A stretch of 25,603 bases of DNA from a virus, in the IMG/VR virus record IMGVR_UViG_3300046791_000106, positions 1 through 25,603 of that record. One strand, written 5' to 3'. Positions 1 to 7,978 of this stretch are shown piece by piece; the stretch's first letter is position 1, and each line of letters opens with the position of its first letter. Both the position numbers and the translations under genes were made by a program. The notes below the pieces were generated by a model. The model saw nothing but the letters and a program-made list of their open reading frames with translations, ran no database searches and had not been told where the DNA came from.

Positions 1-52
1 GGCATCGGCGCCGCTTGACCGCGTAGGCAGTCGCAAGAGCTTGGTCATTCAT
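1..52 (-). CDS. Small phage protein, partial (3' end off window)
   Basis: Only the first 17 codons are inside the window, reading MNDQALATAYAVKRRRC and open to the left edge. The ATG lies one base after the stop of the preceding gene, matching the tight spacing elsewhere in the operon. A short helical start running into a basic stretch is common in small phage proteins that continue into a KGG-rich segment, like two others in this window, but that part is not visible. A second ATG in another frame at 46-48 also stays open, so the frame is likely rather than certain. Confidence 0.5.
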   Translation of the reverse strand, partial: MNDQALATAYAVKRRRC

Positions 53-53
53 G

Positions 54-308
54 TCATGGACCATAGTATGGAATTTTCCCGACCGTGCCATCAGGGGCGG
101 TAAATGACACATATCCTGCGACTTGGGCAGGGGGCGCGCCAAAGGTCCCAGCGGTAGCGCTGGTAGTGCGGCCACCGAACTGAATGAACGCATTTTGCAG
201 CGCCTGGATAATCAAGCCGAGATATCGCACGCCGCTCTGCTGCGTGGTGTTTAAATCCTTTAAACCCTGCTCGCTCGTCGAATTGCCGCCGAAATCGCCT
301 TCTGCCAT
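54..308 (-). CDS. Small conserved phage tail-region protein (84 aa)
   Basis: The chosen start is the ATG at 308, which overlaps the stop of the tail hub gene as TAATG. An upstream in-frame GTG at 338 would only add codons lying inside that gene. The protein has an acidic, polar N-terminus, a helical middle (about residues 27-48) and a C-terminal segment ending VGKIPYYGP. Endings of the form DGT.[AG]KIPYY are frequent in small proteins next to podovirus tail genes. No enzymatic motif is seen. It is probably a virion-associated or tail accessory protein; the role is unknown. Confidence 0.75.
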   Translation of the reverse strand: MAEGDFGGNSTSEQGLKDLNTTQQSGVRYLGLIIQALQNAFIQFGGRTTSATAGTFGAPPAQVAGYVSFTAPDGTVGKIPYYGP

Positions 309-2362
309 TACCGTCTCCCGGACGTTGCAACCCGCCACCTGATGCGCCCAAGCCGGTAAAATGACCCGAGGTCCGCACTGCTCACCGTGACGCTGGCCTG
401 CCTACCACGAAACCTCGTGAAAATAAATTGGGTGGCCTGTGTGACCGTGAACGGGCCATACTGGATCGGCGTGTCACCAGGGTAGTTGATCACGTTGAAG
501 GTCAATTGTACCTGAGCGGTCTGCGGCGAGCCGAAGAACCCCCATTTGAAGTCCGGGATGATCTGATCGACCACCACGAAATCCTCGCCCTCGCCGAGCA
601 TGAAATAACCGGTGGTGAACGACGATACCAACGGCTGCCCGGCCGCATCGTTGCTGGTCTCATGCTGGTAGATTACCCCTCCGGACACGGCCCCAATCGG
701 AGGACCGAGCACTGTCAGATCTATCCATGCCGACCGGTTTAATGTTCCATAATCCCACGGCTGCCCGGGCTCGCTGATGTTCTGCTTCACGTAGGAGTCG
801 TTCTCCCCGGAAACGCTTGCGAGCGACGGGAAGGCCCACCCGGCCTCGTTGAACGGCGTGTTCGGTTCCGCCCGCACGTTATGCATAAAGTCGGTGTTGA
901 GGTTCTGGAACACGAAGTCCCACACCGAGCACTGCAACACTTGAACGCCGGACCCGCTGTAGGAATAGAAATTCGCCTTGCCCATCCAGTAAACCGCGCC
1001 GCGCATCTGCATCGCGCCATGGCTGGAAACCAGCCCGGCCCCGGCCCCGATCTTGTTGAATCCGTATGTGTCGGGGTAGCCGATGTAGTTCATGGCCCAG
1101 AGATCAAGATCGGTCCAGATCAGGTTTTGATTCGCGACCGCCATCCCTCCGACGCATGAGGACCCGATTGGAATCCGGAAGTTGCCGGCTTGAGTGCCGG
1201 TCAGCGCCCGCCACTCGAAGAAATTACTCACATCACTCCATGCTACCAACATGGGGTCTTGATGGATGCCGATGCCGCCATTGGTTCGCTCGTCAACCGT
1301 AGACCCGAACGCAATCAGGATTTGCTGCGACGTCGAGACGAAAATGCCGCGGTTGAATGTGGGGCCGTCCGTCACCAATGTTGCGGTGAAGAAACCCCCG
1401 TCCGGGTCCCAGTAATAAATTCCGCCATCTTCCGGACAAGCCACGAGAAGCTGGCCCCAGTTATCCGATGTCCAATCGGTCGCGGTGATGTTGACGCCAC
1501 CCTGATTCGGATTGACCACACCCGTGCCATAGCCGCCGAGACCGTAGCCTCCGATGCCATACCCGACGCCGGTAGGGGGTGGCCCGAGCGAAATGTAGTA
1601 CAGCAGCTCCGCATTGCCGGCGTTCATGGAAAACGATCCGCTGGCGCTAGCGGTGCTGTCTACCGTGATGGTGAAGGCGTTCGCGCTGGATATCGTATTG
1701 ACGCTGTAGGCACCCAGGATCGTCACACCATTCCCGGTCGTCGGTATCGGAAAAACCACAGTAGCAGGCAACGCCGTAATGCCATGCGCCGTCAGGGTGA
1801 CCGAGACCACCGCGCTTGCGGCCGTGGTGGTGAAAGACGGGACTGTGCCGGCGTTGTTGACGGTGGCCGTCGCATTGGTGAGGGCCGTGATCCGATAAGA
1901 GTGCGTGCCTGCAATGGAAACAATCTGGTAAATCCCGGACAGGATAATCCCGCCCACCGAGATAGGCGTATTGTACAGCACCGCATCATATATCGTGACG
2001 TTTGAGATGTTCGGGTCGATGACAGTGACCGTCGGGGTATTGATGACGGTCGAAAAATTGGGCGCGAAATCCGACAACAGTTCTTGCGGAGTGATGTTTT
2101 CCAGAAGTCCGTTGGTGATCACGTCAAGGGCGAGCGTGGTTCCTATTGCCAGATGGTTGACCGCATTCAGATCGGCCCACGCATGCATGTCGCGGGGGAC
2201 ACCGCCAAGGGCAAGATTATAGAACTGCGTCCAGCCACCAAGCTTCTGCGCCAAACCATCGCGAAAGCGAATTAGTTGTGTCTGGGCGTAGCTGGCCTCA
2301 AGCAGCGTCGGCGTTTTTTCGACGTTGACGCCGGGGCGAAGGGTTACGGAGCCAAATGCCAT
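308..2362 (-). CDS. Tail hub / nozzle protein, P22 gp10-like (684 aa)
   Basis: This is the longest protein of the window. It begins with a pattern typical of gp10-like packaged-DNA-stabilisation (tail hub) proteins of podoviruses: GVNVEKTPTLLEA, then a SQLIRFR-like segment (TQLIRFRDGLAQKLGGW, residues 28-44). It ends with RGRQASV, a DLGSFYRLGRIRWR segment and a short basic tail. The interior is rich in Thr, Val, Gly and aromatic residues, as in a beta-propeller plus beta-sandwich. In P22, gp10 seals the portal after packaging and carries the needle and spikes. The ATG at 2362 lies 12 bases after the stop of the collar fibre gene. The family call is by motif recognition only. Confidence 0.8.
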   Translation of the reverse strand: MAFGSVTLRPGVNVEKTPTLLEASYAQTQLIRFRDGLAQKLGGWTQFYNLALGGVPRDMHAWADLNAVNHLAIGTTLALDVITNGLLENITPQELLSDFAPNFSTVINTPTVTVIDPNISNVTIYDAVLYNTPISVGGIILSGIYQIVSIAGTHSYRITALTNATATVNNAGTVPSFTTTAASAVVSVTLTAHGITALPATVVFPIPTTGNGVTILGAYSVNTISSANAFTITVDSTASASGSFSMNAGNAELLYYISLGPPPTGVGYGIGGYGLGGYGTGVVNPNQGGVNITATDWTSDNWGQLLVACPEDGGIYYWDPDGGFFTATLVTDGPTFNRGIFVSTSQQILIAFGSTVDERTNGGIGIHQDPMLVAWSDVSNFFEWRALTGTQAGNFRIPIGSSCVGGMAVANQNLIWTDLDLWAMNYIGYPDTYGFNKIGAGAGLVSSHGAMQMRGAVYWMGKANFYSYSGSGVQVLQCSVWDFVFQNLNTDFMHNVRAEPNTPFNEAGWAFPSLASVSGENDSYVKQNISEPGQPWDYGTLNRSAWIDLTVLGPPIGAVSGGVIYQHETSNDAAGQPLVSSFTTGYFMLGEGEDFVVVDQIIPDFKWGFFGSPQTAQVQLTFNVINYPGDTPIQYGPFTVTQATQFIFTRFRGRQASVTVSSADLGSFYRLGRIRWRVATSGRR

Positions 2363-2374
2363 GATGGCTCCATA

Positions 2375-3373
2375 TCACGTTTTCGTAACCCAAATGCCAA
2401 CAACCTGAGACGGCTGCACGTTCGAATGGAGCCCGCCGCCAGTATTGCCAGAAACGACGTTGATAGTGTTATTTCCGGAAATAGAATTGACTTGGGCCAG
2501 ACCAGAAGGAAGGTTAGCGCTGGAACCAAATCCACTTGAAGCGGTAAAGACAAATATTCCGGTGCCGGTAAGGATGCCGCCTTGAGCGACGGTAATGTTG
2601 TTTACTCCAGCAGAAGATATGCTTGGAATTTGAGCGGCAGTAAGAGTCACCGATTGAGTATCGATGGCTGCGCCGATTACCTGACCGTTCAGGCTACAGC
2701 CTCCCACCGTGATCCTGGCGCCGGTGCCGTCGTAGGCCAACGGCACCCGGCCGCGCAAGTCTGCAACACCGAACGTCGAGACGCCGTTGCCACCAAAAGA
2801 AGCCCCATTTCTGGCCCCTAGATACGGATAATCGCTGACATTATAGATGGAGCCATCGCTCAACAGGTATGGCTGCGGAAAACTGCTGGTCACCCACCGT
2901 GGCAGGGCTCCGAGCCCGGACCAAAGCTCCATATCCCCCGGCTTGCCCATATCGACGAATTTCACGGTAGACCCATCGTTGTAAACCGTGACGGTCGCCC
3001 CTGGAGGAAGGGCAACATAACCGGTCAGCACTGTGCCACGTATCTGGACGGTAAAAGACCCGCTCGCTGGTGTGGTTAGGTTTTCCATGACATAGCGCCC
3101 CGGCAGCGGCAGGGTGACCACGATATCCGCCGACAAAAGACCGGTGAACCGAATTACTACGTTCTGTGCTTGGGTAGGACCGGCTCCTGGCACCGGTGTC
3201 CCGGTTGGAGCCGTCAATGTCACAGGCACGCTGCTGAGGCCAACGGTAGTTACGCCGGCGAATAGCCCATCGATCGCGACAAAGTCCGCATTGAGGGGCT
3301 GGTCCCAGGTGTCGACGTCAGAGCCATGCGTGGGGACCGCCAGCAGCACATTGACAGTTGTCGGGTCGACGAT
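2375..3373 (-). CDS. Tail fibre with tail-collar domain; probable non-canonical ATC start
   Basis: The middle of the protein (about residues 155-215) carries a phage tail-collar domain: PQPYLLSDGS, SDYPYLGARNG, FGVADLRGRVPLAYD. The C-terminus (LHSNVQPSQVVGIWVTKT) is typical of such fibres. The N-terminus NVLLAVPTHGSDVDTWDQPL resembles short-tail fibre anchors, where a conserved W-D-PLN motif follows a DPTT segment. The first canonical in-frame start is GTG at 3349, about 30 bases from the only good ribosome binding site. A perfect AGGAGG (3379-3384) sits 5 bases before an in-frame ATC at 3371-3373, giving the natural-looking start (M)VDPTTVNVLL. I used ATC; the conservative start is 3349. The frame is the same as the upstream gene, which ends in TAA TAG. 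Confidence 0.8.
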   Translation of the reverse strand: MVDPTTVNVLLAVPTHGSDVDTWDQPLNADFVAIDGLFAGVTTVGLSSVPVTLTAPTGTPVPGAGPTQAQNVVIRFTGLLSADIVVTLPLPGRYVMENLTTPASGSFTVQIRGTVLTGYVALPPGATVTVYNDGSTVKFVDMGKPGDMELWSGLGALPRWVTSSFPQPYLLSDGSIYNVSDYPYLGARNGASFGGNGVSTFGVADLRGRVPLAYDGTGARITVGGCSLNGQVIGAAIDTQSVTLTAAQIPSISSAGVNNITVAQGGILTGTGIFVFTASSGFGSSANLPSGLAQVNSISGNNTINVVSGNTGGGLHSNVQPSQVVGIWVTKT

Positions 3374-3378
3374 AGCAG

Positions 3379-3384
3379 CCTCCT
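3379..3384 (-). promoter_or_regulatory. Consensus Shine-Dalgarno that decides the fibre gene start
   Basis: AGGAGG on the minus strand lies just after the upstream gene's TAA TAG. It is 5 bases before ATC (3371-3373) and about 30 bases before the first GTG, and no ATG, GTG or TTG falls in the usual window. Confidence 0.6.
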
Positions 3385-3385
3385 A

Positions 3386-4108
3386 TTACGTCCGCGCTGG
3401 CGTGGCCTCTGGGCCCGTGCTCTGCGCGCCCCAGCCTTGCGCCTGAAACTTTTTTCTAGCCTCTTCGGTGATAGCAGACTTCAACTGGCCTTGATACTTG
3501 CTCTCCCATGTCATACCAGATTTGGGGTCATCTGTGGCCGCGCCGTAGTCTTTCAAATATCCCGCGCCGATGGAAAGTCCCGCCGCCAAGAACAGATCCT
3601 CGAAATACGTACTGAGCAACGTGGTGGTGTTTGATGCCGACAGCGGCGCGGGACGCTGCGTACCAACAACCTCAACCGTATAGGCCGCGTCCGGCCACGG
3701 CCCGACCACGAAACTGTTCTGGTTGATCGGAGCGAAATACTGGGGAATGCCAGAGCCGACCGCGCTCGGGTAAAGAAAATCCAACATCTCTTTCGTCGCT
3801 GGCAATAGCGGCACGCGCGTCCCGAGATCGGGGTTGGTGGTCCCGGCCGGCGTGATGACGTTCAATTCCTGTGTCACCAGAAACGGCCCGTTGGTGGTCG
3901 ATACCGCTTCCGTGAAGTTGCGATTTCCACTTACCAGCGCTACCGACGAATCACGGTAGACCGTGTTAAGGAGATCAAGGTCACGATACAGCCGCGCCTC
4001 GGCGTCGGCGATGATGTTTGGCACCGCCGCCGTTGCTTCCGCATTCCCAGCCGGGATCACCAAGAAGTTGAAGAGGGACGCTGTAAACGTAGCGTATGTC
4101 AGTGGCAT
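3386..4108 (-). CDS. Adaptor / head-tail connector-like structural protein (240 aa)
   Basis: The N-terminal third is helical and contains IADAEARLYRDLDLL (about residues 35-49), a pattern seen in phage adaptor or neck proteins of the SU10-adaptor type. The middle is beta-rich (VPLLPATKEMLDFLYPS, then YFAPINQNSFVVGPWPD). A third part is helical again, with YFEDLFLAAGLSIGAGYLKDYG and a C-terminal helix EEARKKFQAQGW. Such proteins sit between portal and tail tube. The ATG at 4108 is 13 bases after the glycine-rich gene, with only a weak SD. Its position among fibre genes is unusual for a connector, so it could be another tail component. Confidence 0.65.
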   Translation of the reverse strand: MPLTYATFTASLFNFLVIPAGNAEATAAVPNIIADAEARLYRDLDLLNTVYRDSSVALVSGNRNFTEAVSTTNGPFLVTQELNVITPAGTTNPDLGTRVPLLPATKEMLDFLYPSAVGSGIPQYFAPINQNSFVVGPWPDAAYTVEVVGTQRPAPLSASNTTTLLSTYFEDLFLAAGLSIGAGYLKDYGAATDDPKSGMTWESKYQGQLKSAITEEARKKFQAQGWGAQSTGPEATPART

Positions 4109-4121
4109 GGCCGCGCTCTAC

Positions 4122-5165
4122 TCAGAGAGGAAAGTACCGGATAACTATTAGACCGTTCGCCCCCGCCCCGCCAACCCCGACAGTGAGGATTCCACCACCG
4201 CCGCCGCCACCACCATAAAGACCGCCGGCGCCGCCGTTGGCGCCTGGCGTTCCTTGTCCGTTAGCACCACCGCCACCGCCCGCACCATGCGTGCTGTCGT
4301 ACTCTTCGCCAATGGCACCAACGCAGCCAAAAGAGTTAGGGTTATTTCCGCCGCCGCCACCACCACCACCACCAACATTCAAGACCGGAGTGCCAGCCCC
4401 GCAGACCGGGTTACCGCCAGTGCCGCCACCAGTGCCAAGAGAATTCATACCTCCGACACCACCTACAGCGCCTATCGAAACGCCCCCGACAGTCCCGCCA
4501 GAGGCACCGCCGCCACCAGCCCCAGCGCCGCTCGATGTGGGATTTCCTCCTCCTCCAGCCGCACCGGCCCCGCCCGGGCCAGCTGCACCGCCGCCGCCTC
4601 CAGAGCCAAGTAATGCAGGCGATGCCCCTGTGGTACCGCCAGCGCCACCGGACGATTTGACGTTGCCCGTGCCCAACGCGATGCCGCTAGCGCTGGCACC
4701 ACCGATTCCTCCAGTGCCCAGGTTAGAACCTCCAGCACCACCCTTGGCGCCGGCTATAACCGCCGTGCCGCCGATGGTGGCGCAATTGGTTGTGGCGTTG
4801 CACAGCCACGTATCGCCACCAGTACCACCCGCCGCCGCGCCGACGCCGACCGCGATCCCGACCGTTCCGCTGAGGGTTTGGTTGACCGACTTGGAATAGG
4901 CCCCGGCGCCGCCGCCGCCCGGATAATTGGCCGCACCGCCATATGTGGCGCCGCCGCCGCCGGCCCCGATCGTCTCGATCGTGTTGTTGGTATTATTCCA
5001 GTCCGACGGCACCGCCCATGTGGTGCCGCTCGTCAGGAAAATAGTGACGAGAGGCTTACCAAACGGCGGCATGAATGTTCCCGGCATATTGGCAGAGAGC
5101 GGCGCGGCCACCAGCACAGCCAGTGCTATGGCCGCCACTCTTATGAGATTGCGGAACGAGATCAC
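4122..5165 (-). CDS. Glycine-rich tail fibre-like protein with signal peptide (347 aa)
   Basis: A GTG start at 5165 overlaps the upstream stop as GTGA. The N-terminus (MISFRNLIRVAAIALAVLVAAPLSAN) has two Arg, a hydrophobic core and a plausible signal-peptidase I site near residue 25. Residues 65-340 are extremely Gly/Ala-rich, and the protein ends GANGLIVIRYFPL, a closing motif common in glycine-rich phage tail proteins. Four Cys occur in the Gly-rich part (WLCNATTNC, PVCGAG, FGCVGA). The combination of tail-fibre composition and an export signal is odd. It could be a fibre, or a surface protein displayed by the infected cell or lysogen. Confidence 0.75.
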   Translation of the reverse strand: MISFRNLIRVAAIALAVLVAAPLSANMPGTFMPPFGKPLVTIFLTSGTTWAVPSDWNNTNNTIETIGAGGGGATYGGAANYPGGGGAGAYSKSVNQTLSGTVGIAVGVGAAAGGTGGDTWLCNATTNCATIGGTAVIAGAKGGAGGSNLGTGGIGGASASGIALGTGNVKSSGGAGGTTGASPALLGSGGGGGAAGPGGAGAAGGGGNPTSSGAGAGGGGASGGTVGGVSIGAVGGVGGMNSLGTGGGTGGNPVCGAGTPVLNVGGGGGGGGGNNPNSFGCVGAIGEEYDSTHGAGGGGGANGQGTPGANGGAGGLYGGGGGGGGILTVGVGGAGANGLIVIRYFPL

Positions 5166-7144
5166 TTCGCGTCTTTCGTCAGGGACGCCACACAGAACGT
5201 GGCGCTACGGCAGGAATAGCTGAGCACATCGACGGCGGTGGCTGAGCCAGTTGTGAGCGATGGCGTAACGCCGCCGGCAAATTTGAAGATCGAGTTCCAA
5301 ACCGTGGTGAAGCTGCCCGCGCCAGATTGAGTGAAGGTGATGGTCCCAGCCTTCCCGGCCGTGACGTTCGAGAGCGTTTGCGTCGTGATATTGGCGGTTA
5401 GGGTTACGTTCGTGTTGATGAAGGTCGCAAAATCGAACGTCGTGGTGGCGCCAAACGTCGTCGTGGTCTCGGCCTGATAAATGATGTTCGGCGGGATCAG
5501 CGTGGTCGACGACGTACCGGCCAGATAGTTCGCACCGGTCGCGATCGCCGCAGTCGCGATATCGGCAAATACCACCTGACCGAATGACGGGTTACCGCCC
5601 GCGTTCCCGTGCAAGAGCGTCGTCGTCGTGCCTTGGTTGGCGAACTGAGCCGAGGCCAGCGTAGCCGTGGTGCACGTTCCGGTGCCGGTCGCAGAAATGG
5701 CCGTCAGGAACTGATTCGTGCAGCTCGTTGTCGTGATGTTGAGATCTGCCGACACGACGGCCCCGAATGTCGGAGCTCCAGCGGCATTGCCATGCAATAC
5801 TGTCGTCGCGGTCCCGAGCGAGCCCAGTGTGGCTGGCGCGGTACCGGCACCGCCGCCAAGAACGAGCGCGTTGGCCGTCAGCAGCGCTGACGATGCCGCC
5901 GATGTCGCGCTATTGAAATAGATGATTCCGCCGCTGGTGCCGACGAACCCGAGCGCTCCAGTCGTGGCATTGAGCGATAGCGGGGTGGCGACGCCGACGG
6001 CGAATGTACCGGAAGTGTTTGGCAGCGTCAGCGTGGGAGACCCGGCGGTAGCCTGCGGCGTGATGGTAACCGTGCCAGACGTATTTCCCGCCAAGCCCAG
6101 CGTGCCGATCGTGGTTCCGGGAATGCCGAGCACCGGAGCCGACGAAGCAGTGACGGTGTTAGCCGTGAGGGACGCCATGACCGTGCCGGCCGCCGTGGTC
6201 GCGGGCCATACCGCCGTCGACCATGCCGGGGTCGCCGTAGCCCCGGACTGGAGCATCTGACGCGCGGTAGCGGTGCCCGCCAGAATCTGGAGTTGCGTAG
6301 CGTTGGACCAGACGATGCCGCCATTGCTCGCCGTGAGGTTGGCGTTCGTGCCGCCGAAATTCAGTGCCAGCGGAGTCGTAAGAGCTACGACACCAGCCGC
6401 GCTTACCGTAATCGGAGCCGTCCCGGTGATCGCGCCACCGCCGCTCGATGTCACGCATGTCGGGCACGTCAGGGCACCAGACGTAGCCCCGAGCACCAAG
6501 GGGCTTGAAGCGCTGACAGCGACCGTGCCAGAGGCTGCGGGGAGACTGACCGTCACGGTACCAAGCGCGCCGGCCACCGGCTGCACAGTGACTATACCCG
6601 ATGTAGCGTTACCAAAACCTAGCGACCCCAACGTACCGGAAGCACCAAGGACCGGGGTTGTCGTGAATGCCGGGCCGGCTCCCGCCAGAACCCCGCCCGC
6701 AAGCCCCGTGATAGAAGCCTGCCCAGTCACGGCGTTAATCGCCAGCGGCGCGGCTGCGGTCCCGACCAACGTGCCTGCCGCAGTCGGCAACAACGAGACC
6801 GCGGAACCCGCCGCCGATTGGGCGCGCAGGATAGCGGTGCCGCCTGTGGTTCCGGCAAGGCCGATCTGGCCCGTAGAAGTACCTGGAATTCCAAGAACCG
6901 GTGCTGTGGTGGCCACCGGAAGCGCCGAAACCGCCGTCGGGTTCCCAAGTACCGTACCGCCAGCAATCGGTGTGGTCCCACCCGGCGGGATCAGGACGGC
7001 CCCAGGAAGGCCCGTAGAGCCCCCCACGTTGCCGCAGAACCGCCCCGCACCAAACTGACCGCCGCACCCGGATTGTGCGCCAGCAGGCCCCGCAAGGGCC
7101 ACGAACAGCCCGGCCAGCGCCAGAAGTCTAGAAAGCCGCATCAT
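5162..7144 (-). CDS. Repeat-built fibre-like protein with signal peptide (660 aa)
   Basis: The ATG ATG start at 7144 overlaps the end of the upstream gene by 17 bases. An earlier alternative start at 7186 would put codons before the signal peptide and is unlikely. Residues 1-24 (MMRLSRLLALAGLFVALAGP, then AGAQ) form a classic Sec signal peptide. The body is Gly/Ala/Thr/Val-rich with at least three repeats of about 60 residues, at 82-142, 164-225 and 337-398. Each reads roughly VLGIPGT..G.LGLAG.TSG, then a short strand, then TLTLP..SGT and a PL.LNATTGAL segment. This is typical of beta-helical phage fibres. A CPTC pair occurs at 227-230. No catalytic motif was recognised. Confidence 0.8.
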   Translation of the reverse strand: MMRLSRLLALAGLFVALAGPAGAQSGCGGQFGAGRFCGNVGGSTGLPGAVLIPPGGTTPIAGGTVLGNPTAVSALPVATTAPVLGIPGTSTGQIGLAGTTGGTAILRAQSAAGSAVSLLPTAAGTLVGTAAAPLAINAVTGQASITGLAGGVLAGAGPAFTTTPVLGASGTLGSLGFGNATSGIVTVQPVAGALGTVTVSLPAASGTVAVSASSPLVLGATSGALTCPTCVTSSGGGAITGTAPITVSAAGVVALTTPLALNFGGTNANLTASNGGIVWSNATQLQILAGTATARQMLQSGATATPAWSTAVWPATTAAGTVMASLTANTVTASSAPVLGIPGTTIGTLGLAGNTSGTVTITPQATAGSPTLTLPNTSGTFAVGVATPLSLNATTGALGFVGTSGGIIYFNSATSAASSALLTANALVLGGGAGTAPATLGSLGTATTVLHGNAAGAPTFGAVVSADLNITTTSCTNQFLTAISATGTGTCTTATLASAQFANQGTTTTLLHGNAGGNPSFGQVVFADIATAAIATGANYLAGTSSTTLIPPNIIYQAETTTTFGATTTFDFATFINTNVTLTANITTQTLSNVTAGKAGTITFTQSGAGSFTTVWNSIFKFAGGVTPSLTTGSATAVDVLSYSCRSATFCVASLTKDAK

Positions 7145-7610
7145 ACCAGCCACCGGAGGCGAGAGGATTAAACCAGAAAAACCCAAACGGATTGTTGATG
7201 ACGACCTGAGTCAGTCCGTCCATAAGCTGACCGCCCGAGAATGTCACCGTGATCGGATTCACATCGGCATCGCCCTTGAGGTCCTTTACCAGAACCGGCA
7301 GAAAATACCCCGCGCTCGGTGCCAAGATGATGGACTCTGGCCCTCCTATCGTCTTGTTCACCAAAATCCGCTGGTCACTTACTAAGGAATTGTACACCGA
7401 CCCCGAGGTGATAAAGACCGGAACCCCGCCGAACAGCGCAACCAATTGCCCAAGCGTAATCGCATAGTTCACGCCCAATTCGGCGGTGCCAGGCGAAACA
7501 ATCTCCAGCAGCGCCGTCGGATCAAACGCGCCGGAGAACGGCGGCAGGTCCGTCATCTGGCCGCCCTGGAAATCGTTCAGCAGCGGGTTCTGTGCGGGGT
7601 TGAACGGCAT
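7128..7610 (-). CDS. Phage tail-region structural protein (160 aa)
   Basis: The ATG at 7610 overlaps the upstream stop as ATGA; the earlier start at 7664 lies inside the upstream gene. Residues 28-80 hold PPFSGAFDPTALLEIVSPG and NYAITLGQLVALFGG, a pattern found in fibre-base proteins just upstream of long fibres. The C-terminal half is beta-rich, with KTIGGPESIIL, ITVTFSGGQLMDG and FGFFWFNPLASGGWYDAAF. It may connect the tail to the fibre encoded next. No domain is firmly recognised. Confidence 0.7.
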   Translation of the reverse strand: MPFNPAQNPLLNDFQGGQMTDLPPFSGAFDPTALLEIVSPGTAELGVNYAITLGQLVALFGGVPVFITSGSVYNSLVSDQRILVNKTIGGPESIILAPSAGYFLPVLVKDLKGDADVNPITVTFSGGQLMDGLTQVVINNPFGFFWFNPLASGGWYDAAF

Positions 7611-7978
7611 CAGTAATCCTGCTGGGTTACGTAGTAGACCGAGGCTTGCAGCGATCTCGAGCATGACGACCGCTGCAGGTACCTCGGCTGTCCACGCTGC
7701 AATAGCCGTGGCCAGATCTCGTCGACCGGATAATTCTCAGGACGTGCCTGAGTGAGTCCGACGGGATCCGGAGACAGAATGTTGGCCCCGAGCTGCCGCT
7801 GTGGCTTGTCGATGTACTTCGGTAGAATCCGAAGATTGAGCGGCAAGAGTTTCAGACCGCGCCACTGGAATTGGTCCTGCGCATTCTCAAGGTTGCCAAT
7901 GAACCCAGTACGGTCACAGGTAAACCAGCCGCGGGGCGATGTCGGGTCGGTTCGGGCCTGTTTGGGATGTCGGCGCAT
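7610..7978 (-). CDS. Conserved small phage protein, degenerate zinc-ribbon type (122 aa)
   Basis: The start is the ATG at 7978, joined to the end of the homing endonuclease gene as TAATG. The protein begins MRRHPKQARTDPTSPRGW and continues FTCDRTGFIGN, then PQRQLGANILSPDP and ARPENYPVDE. I recognise this as a small phage family whose usual members carry two Cys pairs (C..CGF and C..C before a D.PQ.QL segment). Here only the first Cys of the first pair remains, and the second pair is replaced by PKYI, so metal binding is probably lost. The family comparison is from memory and needs an alignment. Location suggests a tail or neck accessory role. Confidence 0.7.
   Translation of the reverse strand: MRRHPKQARTDPTSPRGWFTCDRTGFIGNLENAQDQFQWRGLKLLPLNLRILPKYIDKPQRQLGANILSPDPVGLTQARPENYPVDEIWPRLLQRGQPRYLQRSSCSRSLQASVYYVTQQDY

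Noticed and set aside
1190-2005. 271-codon open frame on the plus strand
   Set aside because: It runs antisense through the tail hub gene in GC-rich DNA, has Arg-rich, motif-free translation and no ribosome site; it is a shadow of the real gene.
3349-3388. Stop-codon readthrough fusing the adaptor and collar fibre
   Set aside because: The two genes are in the same frame, but the TAA TAG double stop and the AGGAGG right after it favour a separate start.
4237-4899. Proline-rich 220-codon plus-strand frame
   Set aside because: Its composition is the exact mirror of the glycine-rich gene on the minus strand (GGN codons read as NCC), so it is not an independent gene.
6273-7058. 261-codon plus-strand frame
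   Set aside because: Antisense to the repeat-built fibre, with the same mirror low-complexity composition and no supporting start signal.
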